A DNA stretch of 14,256 nt from Acinetobacter sp. N54.MGS-139 (GCA_000980495.1 LARN01000037.1:1-14256), one strand, 5' to 3'. Positions 1 through 7,070 are shown, counted from the stretch's first letter. Notes: generated by a model from the sequence alone, not told the origin. Made by a program: numbers and translations.

Positions 1-555
1 ACCAATGTGCATCTTCATTCCGAAGTGCCAGTTGCTGCCTTTCTTCGCTGAACGCATTTCAGGATCTCGCTTTTTGTCGGCGTTTTTCGTCGAACTCGGC
101 GCTTCAATAAAAGAGCCGTCAACAATCGTGCCCTTGCTGAACAGAAGCCCCCTGGCGGTAAGCTGCTGCTTGAACAAATCAAAGACTTGTTTGTCCAGAA
201 CGTTTTTCTCAAGGAGATGACGGAAACGTAGGATCGTGGTCTCATCGGGACATTTTGAATCCATCGTCAGACCGACAAAGCGGCGGCAGACGAACGAGTC
301 GTGCAGTGTCTCCTCACACATGGGATCAGAAAGGTTATAAACCAGCTGAAGGAAATGAATGCGGATCATGAGTTCCAGCGGATAAGGCTGAGCACCGCGT
401 TTACCTTCACTGTAGTAAGGTCCGATCAACGCTTTCAAATCCTGCCAAGGAATGATACGGTCCAAAGTCTCAAGGAACTTAGTTCTTCTGGCACCGCCCA
501 GCTGCGGGGAGGTTTCTGCGAATAAATCAGCAAATGAGGGAGCTTTAATCTTCAT
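1..555 (-). CDS. IS5-family transposase, N-terminal part (runs off left edge)
   Basis: The minus-strand frame starting at the ATG at 555-553 is open for 185 codons to the window edge. The protein begins MKIKAPSFADLF and contains IPWQDLKALIGPYY, PYPLELMIRIHFLQLVYNLSD, DETTILRFRHLLE, GTIVDGSFIEAPSST and KKGSNWHFGMKMHIG. These match, in order, the conserved blocks of IS5-subgroup DDE transposases; the D of GTIVDGSFIEAPSST is the first acidic catalytic residue. The rest of the catalytic domain and the other IS end lie outside the window. A good promoter (TTGCAC, 18 bp, TATAAT) sits upstream inside the element. The Shine-Dalgarno sequence is weak, and a small hairpin (559-577) lies just before the start codon. 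Family assignment is confident; whether the element is intact cannot be judged here. Confidence 0.93.
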   Translation of the reverse strand, partial: MKIKAPSFADLFAETSPQLGGARRTKFLETLDRIIPWQDLKALIGPYYSEGKRGAQPYPLELMIRIHFLQLVYNLSDPMCEETLHDSFVCRRFVGLTMDSKCPDETTILRFRHLLEKNVLDKQVFDLFKQQLTARGLLFSKGTIVDGSFIEAPSSTKNADKKRDPEMRSAKKGSNWHFGMKMHIG

Positions 556-580
556 AATCACACTTTTCGGTAGTGTGCTA

Positions 581-610
581 ATTATAGCATATCACCCACC
601 TTTTGTGCAA
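581..610 (-). promoter_or_regulatory. Promoter of the IS5 transposase gene
   Basis: On the minus strand, TTGCAC (610-605) and TATAAT (586-581) are separated by 18 bp, with a TGC just before the -10 box. The promoter lies inside the element, about 25-30 bp upstream of the transposase start codon. Confidence 0.6.
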
Positions 611-693
611 AGGTTCCTTAAGTCTCTAAAGGCCATTGGGAAGAATCAAGCATTTTACAGAGCTTCCTTAATCTCAAAATGAAGAAATAGTTA

Positions 694-723
694 TAACTCA
701 ATTGGATAGCAATATTTGAGTTA
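694..723 (-). terminator. Possible terminator of the broken Crp/Fnr gene
   Basis: TAACTCAA (694-701) and TTGAGTTA (716-723) are perfect 8-base arms around a 14-base loop, overlapping the stop codon of the regulator gene. On the minus strand the stem is followed only by a broken T-rich stretch, so termination is uncertain. Confidence 0.3.
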
Positions 724-1413
724 AGCGCCCGGAGCCCACCAGTCTTTCAAATTCGTGAAAATAGATCCATGGAACAATGCTATATTGCCGTCTCTCTTCA
801 TCCAGCCTTTTTCCATCCAATCACTTAGCGTCAATGAGACAGAGGTCCGGCTTGCTGAAATAATGGCAGCGATTAAAGTAGCCGTCAGCCGAACCGGCAT
901 CGGATTCCAGCCTGCATAATTGGGTTTGTAATAGGACTTGATCAACGAATGCAGAAATGCGCGCAGACGGCTGTCTATATCCAGCGTGAAACAAGCCAGA
1001 AGCGCTTCGATGTGACTTTCTTGTTTAAAGGTGATGTTTTGAGCGACCTTTTCGTAGATGTTGATGTCTTTTCTGATTTCGCTATGCCAAACATCATACG
1101 GAAGAACCAATCCTGTGCTGTTCTTGATCGTATAGGCGCTGACGTTTGCCATTGTTCCCGTCAGCCCATCGATATCACCCATCGTTCGATTAGGGAGAAT
1201 GAGACTTAGTACGTGCTCCTTGTCCTGCGTGTCTCAAAAGCGATAGAGGCAAAGACCGGTCAAAAGAAGTGTAATTTCTCCGTCAGGCGCGCCGTATTTC
1301 AGTTCCTCTCCCTTCTTGAAGGTACGCTTTTCGCCTAGGCGATTAAAGATTTCTACAACCTCTGCCGGCGCCTCAGGATGGAACCACTGTTCACCAAAAA
1401 GTATCTGTCTCAT
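721..1413 (-). pseudogene. Crp/Fnr-family transcriptional regulator, interrupted by an in-frame TGA
   Basis: Reading from the ATG at 1413-1411, the frame runs 59 codons (MRQILFGEQWFHPEAP to LLLTGLCLYRF), meets TGA at 1236-1234, then continues in the same frame as DTQDKEHVLSLILPNRTMGDIDG to the TAA at 723-721. Ignoring the TGA, the product would be about 230 residues, the normal length for this family. It would have an N-terminal beta-roll sensor domain (about 15-120), a dimerisation helix (about 120-160) and a C-terminal helix-turn-helix (about 174-205, around ATLIAAIISASRTSVSLTLSDWMEKGW). The remaining ATG at 1182 has no Shine-Dalgarno sequence and would lack half of the sensor domain. The only visible lesion is the single stop, so the inactivation looks recent; a sequencing error is the alternative. 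The gene diverges from the flavoprotein gene and is a natural candidate for its former regulator (inference). Confidence 0.72.
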
Positions 1414-1539
1414 TTCCGTATTTTTTCTTTTTATCCTTGTGAGTGTAACCCCGTAACTATTTCTGAGATATAGCGATTACCCTGAATATAGCCGAAAACT
1501 CCTTCTCATCGGGGATTCCGAGGTTGGTAACTGCAATTT

Positions 1540-1593
1540 GTTTAGTACTTAACAGGACGAAACTTTCATGAGTCAAACTGTTCAGTACTTAAC
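1540..1593. promoter_or_regulatory. Pair of 14-bp operator-like near-palindromes
   Basis: GTTTAGTACTTAAC (1540-1553) and GTTCAGTACTTAAC (1580-1593) differ at one base and start exactly 40 bp apart, close to four helical turns. Each is a dyad of the form GTTnAGTACTnAAC with only the n:n pair unmatched. They lie between the divergent Crp/Fnr-like gene and the flavoprotein gene; the downstream copy ends 61 bp before the flavoprotein start codon. Repetition, symmetry and phasing together suggest binding sites for a dimeric regulator. Which protein binds is not shown by the sequence. Confidence 0.55.
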
Positions 1594-1604
1594 GGGGTCG
1601 TTTT

Positions 1605-1634
1605 TTGAAAAAGAGTAACTTTGAACGGTAAAAA
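1605..1634 (+). promoter_or_regulatory. Possible promoter of the flavoprotein gene
   Basis: TTGAAA (1605-1610) and TAAAAA (1629-1634) are spaced by 18 bp. The -10 match is poor, and the resulting leader would barely include the ribosome binding site at 1644-1649, so this is tentative. The -35 box would lie 11 bp downstream of the second near-palindrome. Confidence 0.3.
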
Positions 1635-1654
1635 ATCCATCCAAAGGAGAAACT

Positions 1655-3172
1655 ATGCGAACAAAATTAACGCTTACTGCCGCCTTTGTTGCTCTTACAT
1701 TCGGCCAGGCCGCATTTGCGGCTAACCAGAACCTTTCTACGGATGTTCTGGTCGTCGGCGCAGGCTCAGCAGGTTTAACGGCAGCCGTCCAAGCCGCTGA
1801 AAAAGGCAAGAAAGTCATCCTGTTAGAAAAGAACCTTGGCGTCGGAGGCAGTTCTCAATTTGCTGAAAGCTTGTTCGCGGTCGGTTCCGAATGGAACCGC
1901 CTGAGAAGCGATCCTCTTACCAAAGAAGAAGCTTTCAAAACCTTAATGGAAAAACACGGCTATGTGATTGATGCCGCTAAAACCAAAGATTATGTCGAAG
2001 GCAGCGCTGAAAACATCTCCTGGCTCGCCGGTCACGGCATCAAATTTGAAGTTGTGCGCATGACGCCGTGGGAGGCCGCAACCTGGCACGTCATCAGTGA
2101 TTACAAAGGCACAAATCACGGTGCAGGCTTAATCAAAGGACTCAAAGATGCTGCCGACAAGGCCGGCGTAGAAACCAAGCTAGGAACACCTGCCACTGAA
2201 CTAATCCTGAATAAGGAAGGCGCAGTCGTCGGTGCGAAAGCTGCAGATGAAAAAGGCAATACCTACACCATCAGCGCAAAAGCCGTCATTCTTGCGACCG
2301 GCGGTTTCCGCGACGATCCTCAAAAAGTCAAAGACTGGGCGCATCGCGATCCTGAAGGCTGGAAGAGTTCTGTTCCTATCGGCAAAACCGGTGACGGCAT
2401 CATCATGGCAACCAAAGCCGGTGCAGCGATGGGAAATGTTTCGTTCGTTCAGCATCTTGGCACCGAAGGCAAAGGCATCAAATTCTTAGGAAACCTCTAT
2501 GCCACATCCTGGCAGCCTTCTGCACTTTGGGTCAACTGCGACGGCAACCGCTTCAGCAATGAAGATGTCGCCTTCTCTTTTGCTCAGGCCGCCAACGCGA
2601 TTTACGCGCAGCCTCATCATTATGGCTGGTCGATCTTTGATGACAGCCAGGTCAAATACATGATGGAAAAAGGCGTGGATTCCGGTATCGGCGTTTTGGT
2701 TCCGGTCGGACAGAAACTGCCGAATCTGCAAAAAGAGATCGACGAAGCCGTCGCTGTTAAATCCGACGGCGTTAAGGCCGCAGACTCCGTTGCTCAGCTT
2801 GCTAAAGAATTAAGCGTTCCGAAAGCCAACCTGCAGAAAGCCGTTGACCAATACAACAAGGCTTGCGAAGTCGGCTATGACGGTGAATATTACAAAGAAA
2901 AAGCCTATCTCCGTCCACTGAATACGAAGAAACTTTACGCCATCAAACTCAAAGCCTACTTCTTCAGTTCTTACGGCGGTTTAAACACCAACCGCAAGCA
3001 TCAGGTTCTGGACAAGAACAACAAACCGATTAAAGGTTTGTACGCCACCGGCCTTGAGGTCTCCGATATGGTAGGACCGACCTATTCCACTTGGTCTTCG
3101 GGGCATGCTTTCGGATTTGCTTCTTATTCCGGCCGGCATGCAGCTCTAAATGCGATCGAAGAGATGAAGTAA
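1655..3172 (+). CDS. Exported FAD-dependent fumarate-reductase-like flavoprotein (flavocytochrome c family, no heme domain)
   Basis: The 505-residue product starts at an ATG with a good ribosome binding site (AAGGAG, 1644-1649). It has a Sec signal peptide with likely cleavage after AFA (residue 22), so it should act in the periplasm. A dinucleotide-binding motif GAGSAG (35-40) and the ATGG block (214-217) mark the FAD domain of the FrdA/SdhA/flavocytochrome c family. There is no CxxCH heme motif and no FMN-binding domain, so electrons must come from a separate partner that is not encoded here. Compared with Shewanella fumarate reductase, the block around NEDVAFSFAQAANAI has Phe where the acid-transferring Arg is expected. 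The C-terminal GxxHGANRLGGN region is replaced by DMVGPTYSTWSSGHAFG. The substrate is therefore probably not fumarate; it could be another enoate or organic acceptor used in anaerobic respiration. Family is secure, substrate unknown. Confidence 0.9.
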   Translation: MRTKLTLTAAFVALTFGQAAFAANQNLSTDVLVVGAGSAGLTAAVQAAEKGKKVILLEKNLGVGGSSQFAESLFAVGSEWNRLRSDPLTKEEAFKTLMEKHGYVIDAAKTKDYVEGSAENISWLAGHGIKFEVVRMTPWEAATWHVISDYKGTNHGAGLIKGLKDAADKAGVETKLGTPATELILNKEGAVVGAKAADEKGNTYTISAKAVILATGGFRDDPQKVKDWAHRDPEGWKSSVPIGKTGDGIIMATKAGAAMGNVSFVQHLGTEGKGIKFLGNLYATSWQPSALWVNCDGNRFSNEDVAFSFAQAANAIYAQPHHYGWSIFDDSQVKYMMEKGVDSGIGVLVPVGQKLPNLQKEIDEAVAVKSDGVKAADSVAQLAKELSVPKANLQKAVDQYNKACEVGYDGEYYKEKAYLRPLNTKKLYAIKLKAYFFSSYGGLNTNRKHQVLDKNNKPIKGLYATGLEVSDMVGPTYSTWSSGHAFGFASYSGRHAALNAIEEMK

Positions 3173-3211
3173 TCCAAAGAATTTAGGGCGCCGACATCGA
3201 CGCCCAAAACG

Positions 3212-3243
3212 AAAAGGTCCGAGGCTAAAAGCCCGGACCTTTT
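3212..3243. terminator. Bidirectional terminator between convergent genes
   Basis: AAAAGGTCCG (3212-3221) pairs with CGGACCTTTT (3234-3243) around a 12-base loop. The A-run and T-run at the two ends allow it to terminate both the flavoprotein transcript (+) and the NifX-like gene (-). A second small hairpin (GGGCG/CGCCC, 3186-3205) precedes it. Confidence 0.8.
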
Positions 3244-3266
3244 CTCCACCCGTTAATGAAAGCTAT

Positions 3267-3740
3267 TTAGTGACAGCCGCATCCACAGCTGCTGCCATGT
3301 TCTTCATGACCATGGCCGCCGCATCCGCAGCCTCCTTCATGTTCTTCATGACCGTGACCGCCGCAACCGCAGCCGCCGGCATGCTCTTCATGATGGTGTC
3401 CGCCGCATCCGCAGCCGCAACCGCCATTTCCTTCAGGCTGAAGGGTTCCTGCAATCAGGGCTTCAATGACTTCATCGGGATTGCCGGAAACGCCGGGAAG
3501 CACATCAATACCGCTCTGAGCCAAAGAAACCAAAGCACCTTGGCCGATGCCGCCGCAAATAACAGCCTGAACGCTCTGTGTGGCTAAGAATTCAGCCAGA
3601 GCTTCGTGGCCGGAGGCTTCACTGTCAATCACAACACTTTCAACGATGCCCTGAGGCTGAACGTCAAAAATCTTGAACTGAGGAGCTTTGCCGAAATGCT
3701 GGCAAACAACGCCGTCTTCGTAAGGAATGGCAATACGCAC
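3267..3740 (-). CDS. NifX/NifB-type dinitrogenase cofactor-domain protein with Cys/His-rich C-terminal repeats
   Basis: The start codon is GTG (3740-3738), with GGAG (3752-3749) 8 bases upstream. Residues 1 to about 103 (MRIAIPYEDGVVCQHFGKAPQF, then VQAVICGGIGQGALVSLAQSGIDVL) match the small ferredoxin-fold domain of the Nif iron-molybdenum cofactor binding family, which includes stand-alone archaeal and bacterial proteins outside nitrogen fixation. From about residue 105 to the end (157) the protein changes to near-exact 14-residue repeats of the form GGCGCGGHGHEEHE, ending SSCGCGCH, an obvious metal-ligand tail. No nif genes are nearby, so a role in metal-cluster or metal-ion handling is more likely than nitrogenase assembly (inference). 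The gene stands alone and converges on the flavoprotein gene across a shared terminator. Confidence 0.85.
   Translation of the reverse strand: MRIAIPYEDGVVCQHFGKAPQFKIFDVQPQGIVESVVIDSEASGHEALAEFLATQSVQAVICGGIGQGALVSLAQSGIDVLPGVSGNPDEVIEALIAGTLQPEGNGGCGCGCGGHHHEEHAGGCGCGGHGHEEHEGGCGCGGHGHEEHGSSCGCGCH
3291..3416 (-). repeat. Three tandem 42-bp repeats encoding the Cys/His tail
   Basis: Units 3291-3332, 3333-3374 and 3375-3416 are each exactly 42 bp and end in similar GCCGCATCCGCAGCC-like sequence on the plus strand. They encode the 14-residue GGCGCGGHGHEEH repeats. The array keeps the reading frame and could expand or contract by slippage or recombination. Confidence 0.85.
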
Positions 3741-3942
3741 TTTTAATTCTCCAGAAAATATTGTTCAGGAATTGTATCAAGGTTGCACGTAGGTTTTAGA
3801 TGGTGACGAGCCGATGAAATTTCAAGCCTCGCAAATGCAAAAAAGTTTTTCTAAGCCGAAAATGGTGCTTAGCAATGAGTCGTTACTTCTAAATAGAACA
3901 ATAATTCATAGAATTACAGCTCACAAAACTGATCCTTAAATC

Positions 3943-5256
3943 ATGTCCCTCATCGAAAAGCTTTTTAAAGTCAAAGAGCGCGGCTCATCGACTAAGACAG
4001 AATTCTTAGGTGCCATCTCGGCATATCTCGCAGTTTGTTATCTTTTCATCGTGGTCCCCGGCATGCTTGCTGACGCAGGGATGCCGATCGGAGACGCCAC
4101 GGTCGCTACCATTTGGGCGGCAATTCTCGGTACATTGATGATTGCGTTCATTGCCAACTATCCGGTGGTTGTGGCGCCGGGCCTCGGAATTTCTGCGTAC
4201 TTCGCATATTACGTCTGCGGAGCCATGGGCCTGACCTGGCAAGCCGCCTGCGCCGCAGTTGTGATTTCCGGCTTCGTGTTCTTCATTTTGACGGTCACCC
4301 GAATCCGGCAAGCCATCATTAAAGCGATTCCACTGGATCTTAAGCTCGCGATTGTGGCCGGTATCGGCGCTTTCATTACGATTATCGGTCTTAAAAACGC
4401 CGGCATCGTTGTCGCCACGCCTTCTACCATGATCGGCTTGGGCAATATGATGCAGCCGCAAGCTTATCTGACCATTCTCGGTGTGGTGCTTGCAGGATGG
4501 ATGATGGCCAAAGGCATTCGCTTAGCTTTGCTGATTACCATCCTGATCGTTGCCGCCTTAGGCATCGTCACCGGTGTGACCCCGACAGACGGAATTCACA
4601 ATCTCCTCTCCACCGACTTCAAACTCCTTCCGACCGAAACCATCTTCCAGGTCGATTTCAATAAGATGCTGACTGTCGGTATTGTCGGCGTGCTCTTCTC
4701 AATTACGATGGTGGACTTGTTTGACAACATGTCAACTTTAATCGGCTTGTCTTTCCGAGCCGGTTTCATGGATAAGAGCGGTAATATTCCTGGACTTGAC
4801 CGAGCCCTTATTTCTGACTCTATCGCCACGATGGGCGCCGGTTTCATTGGCACACCGACTTCTACCGCGATTCTGGAAAGTGCCGTCGGTATTGAAGCCG
4901 GTGCCAGAACCGGTCTTTGCGCCCTGTTCCTCGCCGGTTTCTTCGCCTTGACTTTGTTCGTCGCTCCGCTGCTCACCTTGGTTCCGGCTTTTGCGACCGC
5001 CTGCGTTCTGATCATTGTGGGTTACATGATGCTTCAGGGTACTGCCTCCAGAATTAATTTTTCTGATGTAACGACCGGCCTTCCCTGCTTCTTAACGATC
5101 TTCATGATGCCGTTTACCTTCAACATTGCCACAGGTCTGGCTTTCGGCGTCATCAGCTTCGTGCTTCTGAAGCTTCTGGCAGGAAAGAAGGAAGAAATCA
5201 CGCTCACCATGGCTGTTCTTGCGGTTGTCTTTGTGGGTATTTTGATTTCCCACTAA
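3943..5256 (+). CDS. AzgA-type (NCS2) purine base permease
   Basis: The 437-residue, strongly hydrophobic product has about 12-14 membrane segments and should carry purine bases such as hypoxanthine, guanine or adenine across the inner membrane by proton symport. AzgA-like features are the N-terminus LIEKLFKVKERGSSTKTEFLGAIS, the loop APGLGISAYFAYYV, DLFDNMSTLIGL, and the block GFIGTPTSTAILESAVGIEAGARTGL. The start at 3943 is fixed by the N-terminal match but has no clear Shine-Dalgarno sequence (upstream bases CTGATCCTTAAATC), which is odd. The 200-bp region upstream shows no convincing promoter and no purine riboswitch. Exact substrate cannot be told from sequence, so no gene symbol is given. 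Confidence 0.9.
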   Translation: MSLIEKLFKVKERGSSTKTEFLGAISAYLAVCYLFIVVPGMLADAGMPIGDATVATIWAAILGTLMIAFIANYPVVVAPGLGISAYFAYYVCGAMGLTWQAACAAVVISGFVFFILTVTRIRQAIIKAIPLDLKLAIVAGIGAFITIIGLKNAGIVVATPSTMIGLGNMMQPQAYLTILGVVLAGWMMAKGIRLALLITILIVAALGIVTGVTPTDGIHNLLSTDFKLLPTETIFQVDFNKMLTVGIVGVLFSITMVDLFDNMSTLIGLSFRAGFMDKSGNIPGLDRALISDSIATMGAGFIGTPTSTAILESAVGIEAGARTGLCALFLAGFFALTLFVAPLLTLVPAFATACVLIIVGYMMLQGTASRINFSDVTTGLPCFLTIFMMPFTFNIATGLAFGVISFVLLKLLAGKKEEITLTMAVLAVVFVGILISH

Positions 5257-5291
5257 TCTTCAGCTAACCGTTTCGTACAAAAGTTCACAGC

Positions 5292-5330
5292 AGATCGGAC
5301 AAGAATGCCTTATCCTTGTCCGATCTTTTT
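5292..5330 (+). terminator. Terminator-like hairpin after the purine permease, just before ribB
   Basis: AGATCGGACAAG (5292-5303) and CTTGTCCGATCT (5315-5326) form a perfect 12-bp stem with an 11-base loop followed by TTTTT. It lies 35 bp after the permease stop and ends 22 bp before the ribB start, so it could end the permease transcript or attenuate transcription into ribB. Confidence 0.8.
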
Positions 5331-5352
5331 ATATGAATTTGAAGAATTAAAG

Positions 5353-6021
5353 ATGACCAGCATGCAGGAAACAAAAGCTGAACTGACTCTCGACCACTTC
5401 GGAAATGACCCGATCACCCGTGTTGAAAATGCTCTCTCCGGTTTAAGAGAAGGCAACGGCGTCGTCGTACTTGATGACGAAAGCCGCGAAAACGAAGCCG
5501 ACTTAATCTACTCTTCCGATCATCTGACAGAAAAGCAAATGGCTCTGATGATCCGTGAATGCTCCGGCATCGTCTGCGTCTGCCTTCGTGACGAAGACTG
5601 CAAACGCTTAGAGCTTCCTCAGATGGTTGCTTCCAACTCCAACACTCAGGGCACTGCTTTTACGGTATCCATTGAAGCTGCTCACGGCTGCACCACCGGC
5701 GTCAGCGCTAAAGACCGTGTCACAACGATCAAAGCTGCTGCCAATCCCAACGGCAAACCAGAAGACCTTCTTCGCCCCGGCCACGTTTATCCGCTTCGCG
5801 CCCGCTCCGGCGGCGTGTTAGAACGCAGAGGCCACACTGAAACGACCGTTGATTTGATGAGAATCGCCGGCCTGAATCCTTGCGGCGTCCTTTGCGAACT
5901 GATGAACGAAGACGGAACGATGGCTCGCCTGCCGGAAGCATTGGCTTTCGCAAAGAAACACGATCTTCCGATCATTACGGTTGAAGACCTGGTTAAATAC
6001 CGTCAAGAAAAGAACGTCTAA
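5353..6021 (+). CDS. ribB: 3,4-dihydroxy-2-butanone 4-phosphate synthase
   Basis: RibB converts ribulose 5-phosphate to 3,4-dihydroxy-2-butanone 4-phosphate plus formate, supplying the four-carbon unit of riboflavin. The 222-residue product is close to E. coli RibB (217) and collinear with it: [11 protein letters not shown], the acidic metal/substrate loop [10 protein letters not shown] (41-50), [36 protein letters not shown] (141-150), [12 protein letters not shown] (158-169) and [15 protein letters not shown]. There is no GTP cyclohydrolase II domain, so it is a stand-alone enzyme. The ATG at 5353 is chosen because an in-frame ATG at 5305 lies inside the terminator loop and would add 16 non-homologous residues. 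The ribosome binding site is weak (GAAG, 5341-5344). No FMN riboswitch is visible upstream. Confidence 0.95.
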   Translation: MTSMQETKAELTLDHFGNDPITRVENALSGLREGNGVVVLDDESRENEADLIYSSDHLTEKQMALMIRECSGIVCVCLRDEDCKRLELPQMVASNSNTQGTAFTVSIEAAHGCTTGVSAKDRVTTIKAAANPNGKPEDLLRPGHVYPLRARSGGVLERRGHTETTVDLMRIAGLNPCGVLCELMNEDGTMARLPEALAFAKKHDLPIITVEDLVKYRQEKNV

Positions 6022-6074
6022 TCATTCGTTGCTGGCCGGACAAAGTTCCGGAGCGGCAAAGTAATTGATTTTTG

Positions 6075-6105
6075 AAGGCTTCCGACATTAATTCGGAGGC
6101 CTTTT
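6075..6105 (+). terminator. Terminator of ribB
   Basis: AAGGCTTCCGA (6075-6085) pairs with TCGGAGGCCTT (6093-6103), with one G-T pair and a 7-base loop, followed by a short T-run. Another small stem (CCGGA/TCCGG) lies between the ribB stop and this hairpin. Confidence 0.8.
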
Positions 6106-6133
6106 GTATTTCTAACAGCTGCAAGCTTAGGGC

Positions 6134-6997
6134 TCAGCCTTCTTTGTAATACTTCAATCTGAAGATCGTAGCGCCTAAGGAAGCGGCAACAATAATCAAA
6201 ATACCTAAGAACGTGAATGCGTCCGGAATTTCGTCAAAGAACAGATAGCCGAATATCACGGCAAAGATCACAGCACTGAACTGCAGTGAAGCGCAAAGAA
6301 GCGTTTTGCCTTTCTTCCAGCCGATGTTTTGTGTCCATTGACCGAGTGCCGTGAAAACGCCCATAAGCAGAACAGGAATCGAGAATACATGCTCTGCCTG
6401 CAAGCCTTTCGAAAACATCAAGGTCGCTGCCGCGCCCGACACCGTGCAAGCCAACGCAAACCAAAAGAGCGTTCTGATCGGCGGTTCACCTTTTAGTCCT
6501 AATAAACGCAACGAAATACTGGAACCCGAACTCAATGCGCCGGACAAAAGGCCGAGGCCGACATAAAAAGCATTTTGATCGGCCACATCAGGCCGGAGAA
6601 CAAGCAGGACACCCGCAAACCCGATCAGTAAAAAAGCAAACAGCATCCAAGGAATCTTTTTGCCTCTGAACAGATACCAGCCGAATACCCACAGTCCTAG
6701 AAACAGAGGACCGGTGTACTGCAGCGTCTGCGCCGTAGAAAGAAGAATATGACGAGCAACCAAAATATTGATGCTCAGTGCTCCGACGCCGCATAAAGCG
6801 CGCGAGAGCTGAAGCGCAGGTTCATGCGTCTTAAGAGAAGTTTTTGTGGCGGTGACAAGGCAGATGGCTACGGACAAGACAACGATGGAGCGCAGAAGGA
6901 AGATTTCGTAGAAAGCCATCGACACCGGCATCGCCTTGATGGAGACGTATGCGCAGCTGATGAAAAATGTAGAGAGAACAATCCAAAAAGAACCCAT
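6134..6997 (-). CDS. EamA/DMT-superfamily transporter
   Basis: The product (287 residues from the ATG at 6997) has about ten hydrophobic segments arranged as two similar five-helix halves, the layout of EamA-domain drug/metabolite transporters in the inner membrane. Typical features are LRSIVVLSVA, LQYTGPLFLGLWVFGWYLFRGKKI and LIGFAGVLLVLRPD in the first half, and LQFSAVIFAVIFGYLFFDEIPDAFTFLGILIIVAASL in the second. The frame extends 12 codons upstream to a TTG at 7033, but a promoter -10 box (TATATT, 7040-7035) reaches to within 2 bp of that TTG, so the ATG at 6997 is preferred. Substrate is unknown. It converges with ribB; a riboflavin-export/import role as in RibN-type EamA proteins is possible but not supported by an operon. 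Confidence 0.85.
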   Translation of the reverse strand: MGSFWIVLSTFFISCAYVSIKAMPVSMAFYEIFLLRSIVVLSVAICLVTATKTSLKTHEPALQLSRALCGVGALSINILVARHILLSTAQTLQYTGPLFLGLWVFGWYLFRGKKIPWMLFAFLLIGFAGVLLVLRPDVADQNAFYVGLGLLSGALSSGSSISLRLLGLKGEPPIRTLFWFALACTVSGAAATLMFSKGLQAEHVFSIPVLLMGVFTALGQWTQNIGWKKGKTLLCASLQFSAVIFAVIFGYLFFDEIPDAFTFLGILIIVAASLGATIFRLKYYKEG

Positions 6998-7034
6998 GGC
7001 TGTATTTCTGTTTCTTGCCAGTCGCAGATACAAA

Positions 7035-7064
7035 AATATACCGTGAGTTACGCTGTCTCCTCAA
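7035..7064 (-). promoter_or_regulatory. Probable promoter of the EamA transporter gene
   Basis: On the minus strand TTGAGG (7064-7059) and TATATT (7040-7035) are 18 bp apart. Transcription would begin near 7028, giving a leader of about 30 bases to the ATG at 6997. Confidence 0.5.
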
Positions 7065-7070
7065 TTTTTA

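Larger units (their letters stand above)
1..617 (-). mobile_element. IS5-family insertion sequence, one end
   Basis: The transposase reading frame plus its upstream segment defines one end of the element. Read on the minus strand, the probable terminal inverted repeat begins GGAACCTTTGCAC at 617, similar in layout to IS5-type ends that begin GGAAGGTGCGAA. The four bases outside it are TTAA (618-621), which fits the YTAR target preference of the IS5 subgroup. The matching left end is beyond position 1, so neither the inverted-repeat pair nor the target duplication can be confirmed here. Confidence 0.75.

Noticed and set aside
721..1182. Independent 153-residue gene starting at 1182
   Set aside because: It has no ribosome binding site and begins in the middle of a sensor domain whose first part is in the same frame upstream of the TGA.
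3291..3416. CRISPR-like direct repeats
   Set aside because: The repeats are contiguous, in frame and coding, with no spacers.
3263..3587. Open frames rich in Ala/Met/Phe on both strands overlapping the NifX-like gene tail
   Set aside because: They are out-of-frame translations of the 42-bp repeats; the Cys/His frame has the ribosome binding site and a domain match.
3753..3942. PurR-like operator (CGCAAATGCAAAA) or purine riboswitch upstream of the purine permease
   Set aside because: The similarity to a PurR site is poor and no riboswitch core could be folded.
5305..5352. Longer ribB start at 5305
   Set aside because: The ATG lies in the loop of a terminator hairpin and the added 16 residues do not resemble RibB.
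6134..6997. EamA transporter as a riboflavin carrier (RibN-like) because it neighbours ribB
   Set aside because: The genes are convergent with a terminator between them, there is no FMN riboswitch, and EamA proteins have many substrates.
6998..7033. TTG start for the EamA transporter, adding 12 residues
   Set aside because: A -10 promoter box lies 2 bp upstream of it, so the transcript would begin downstream of this codon.
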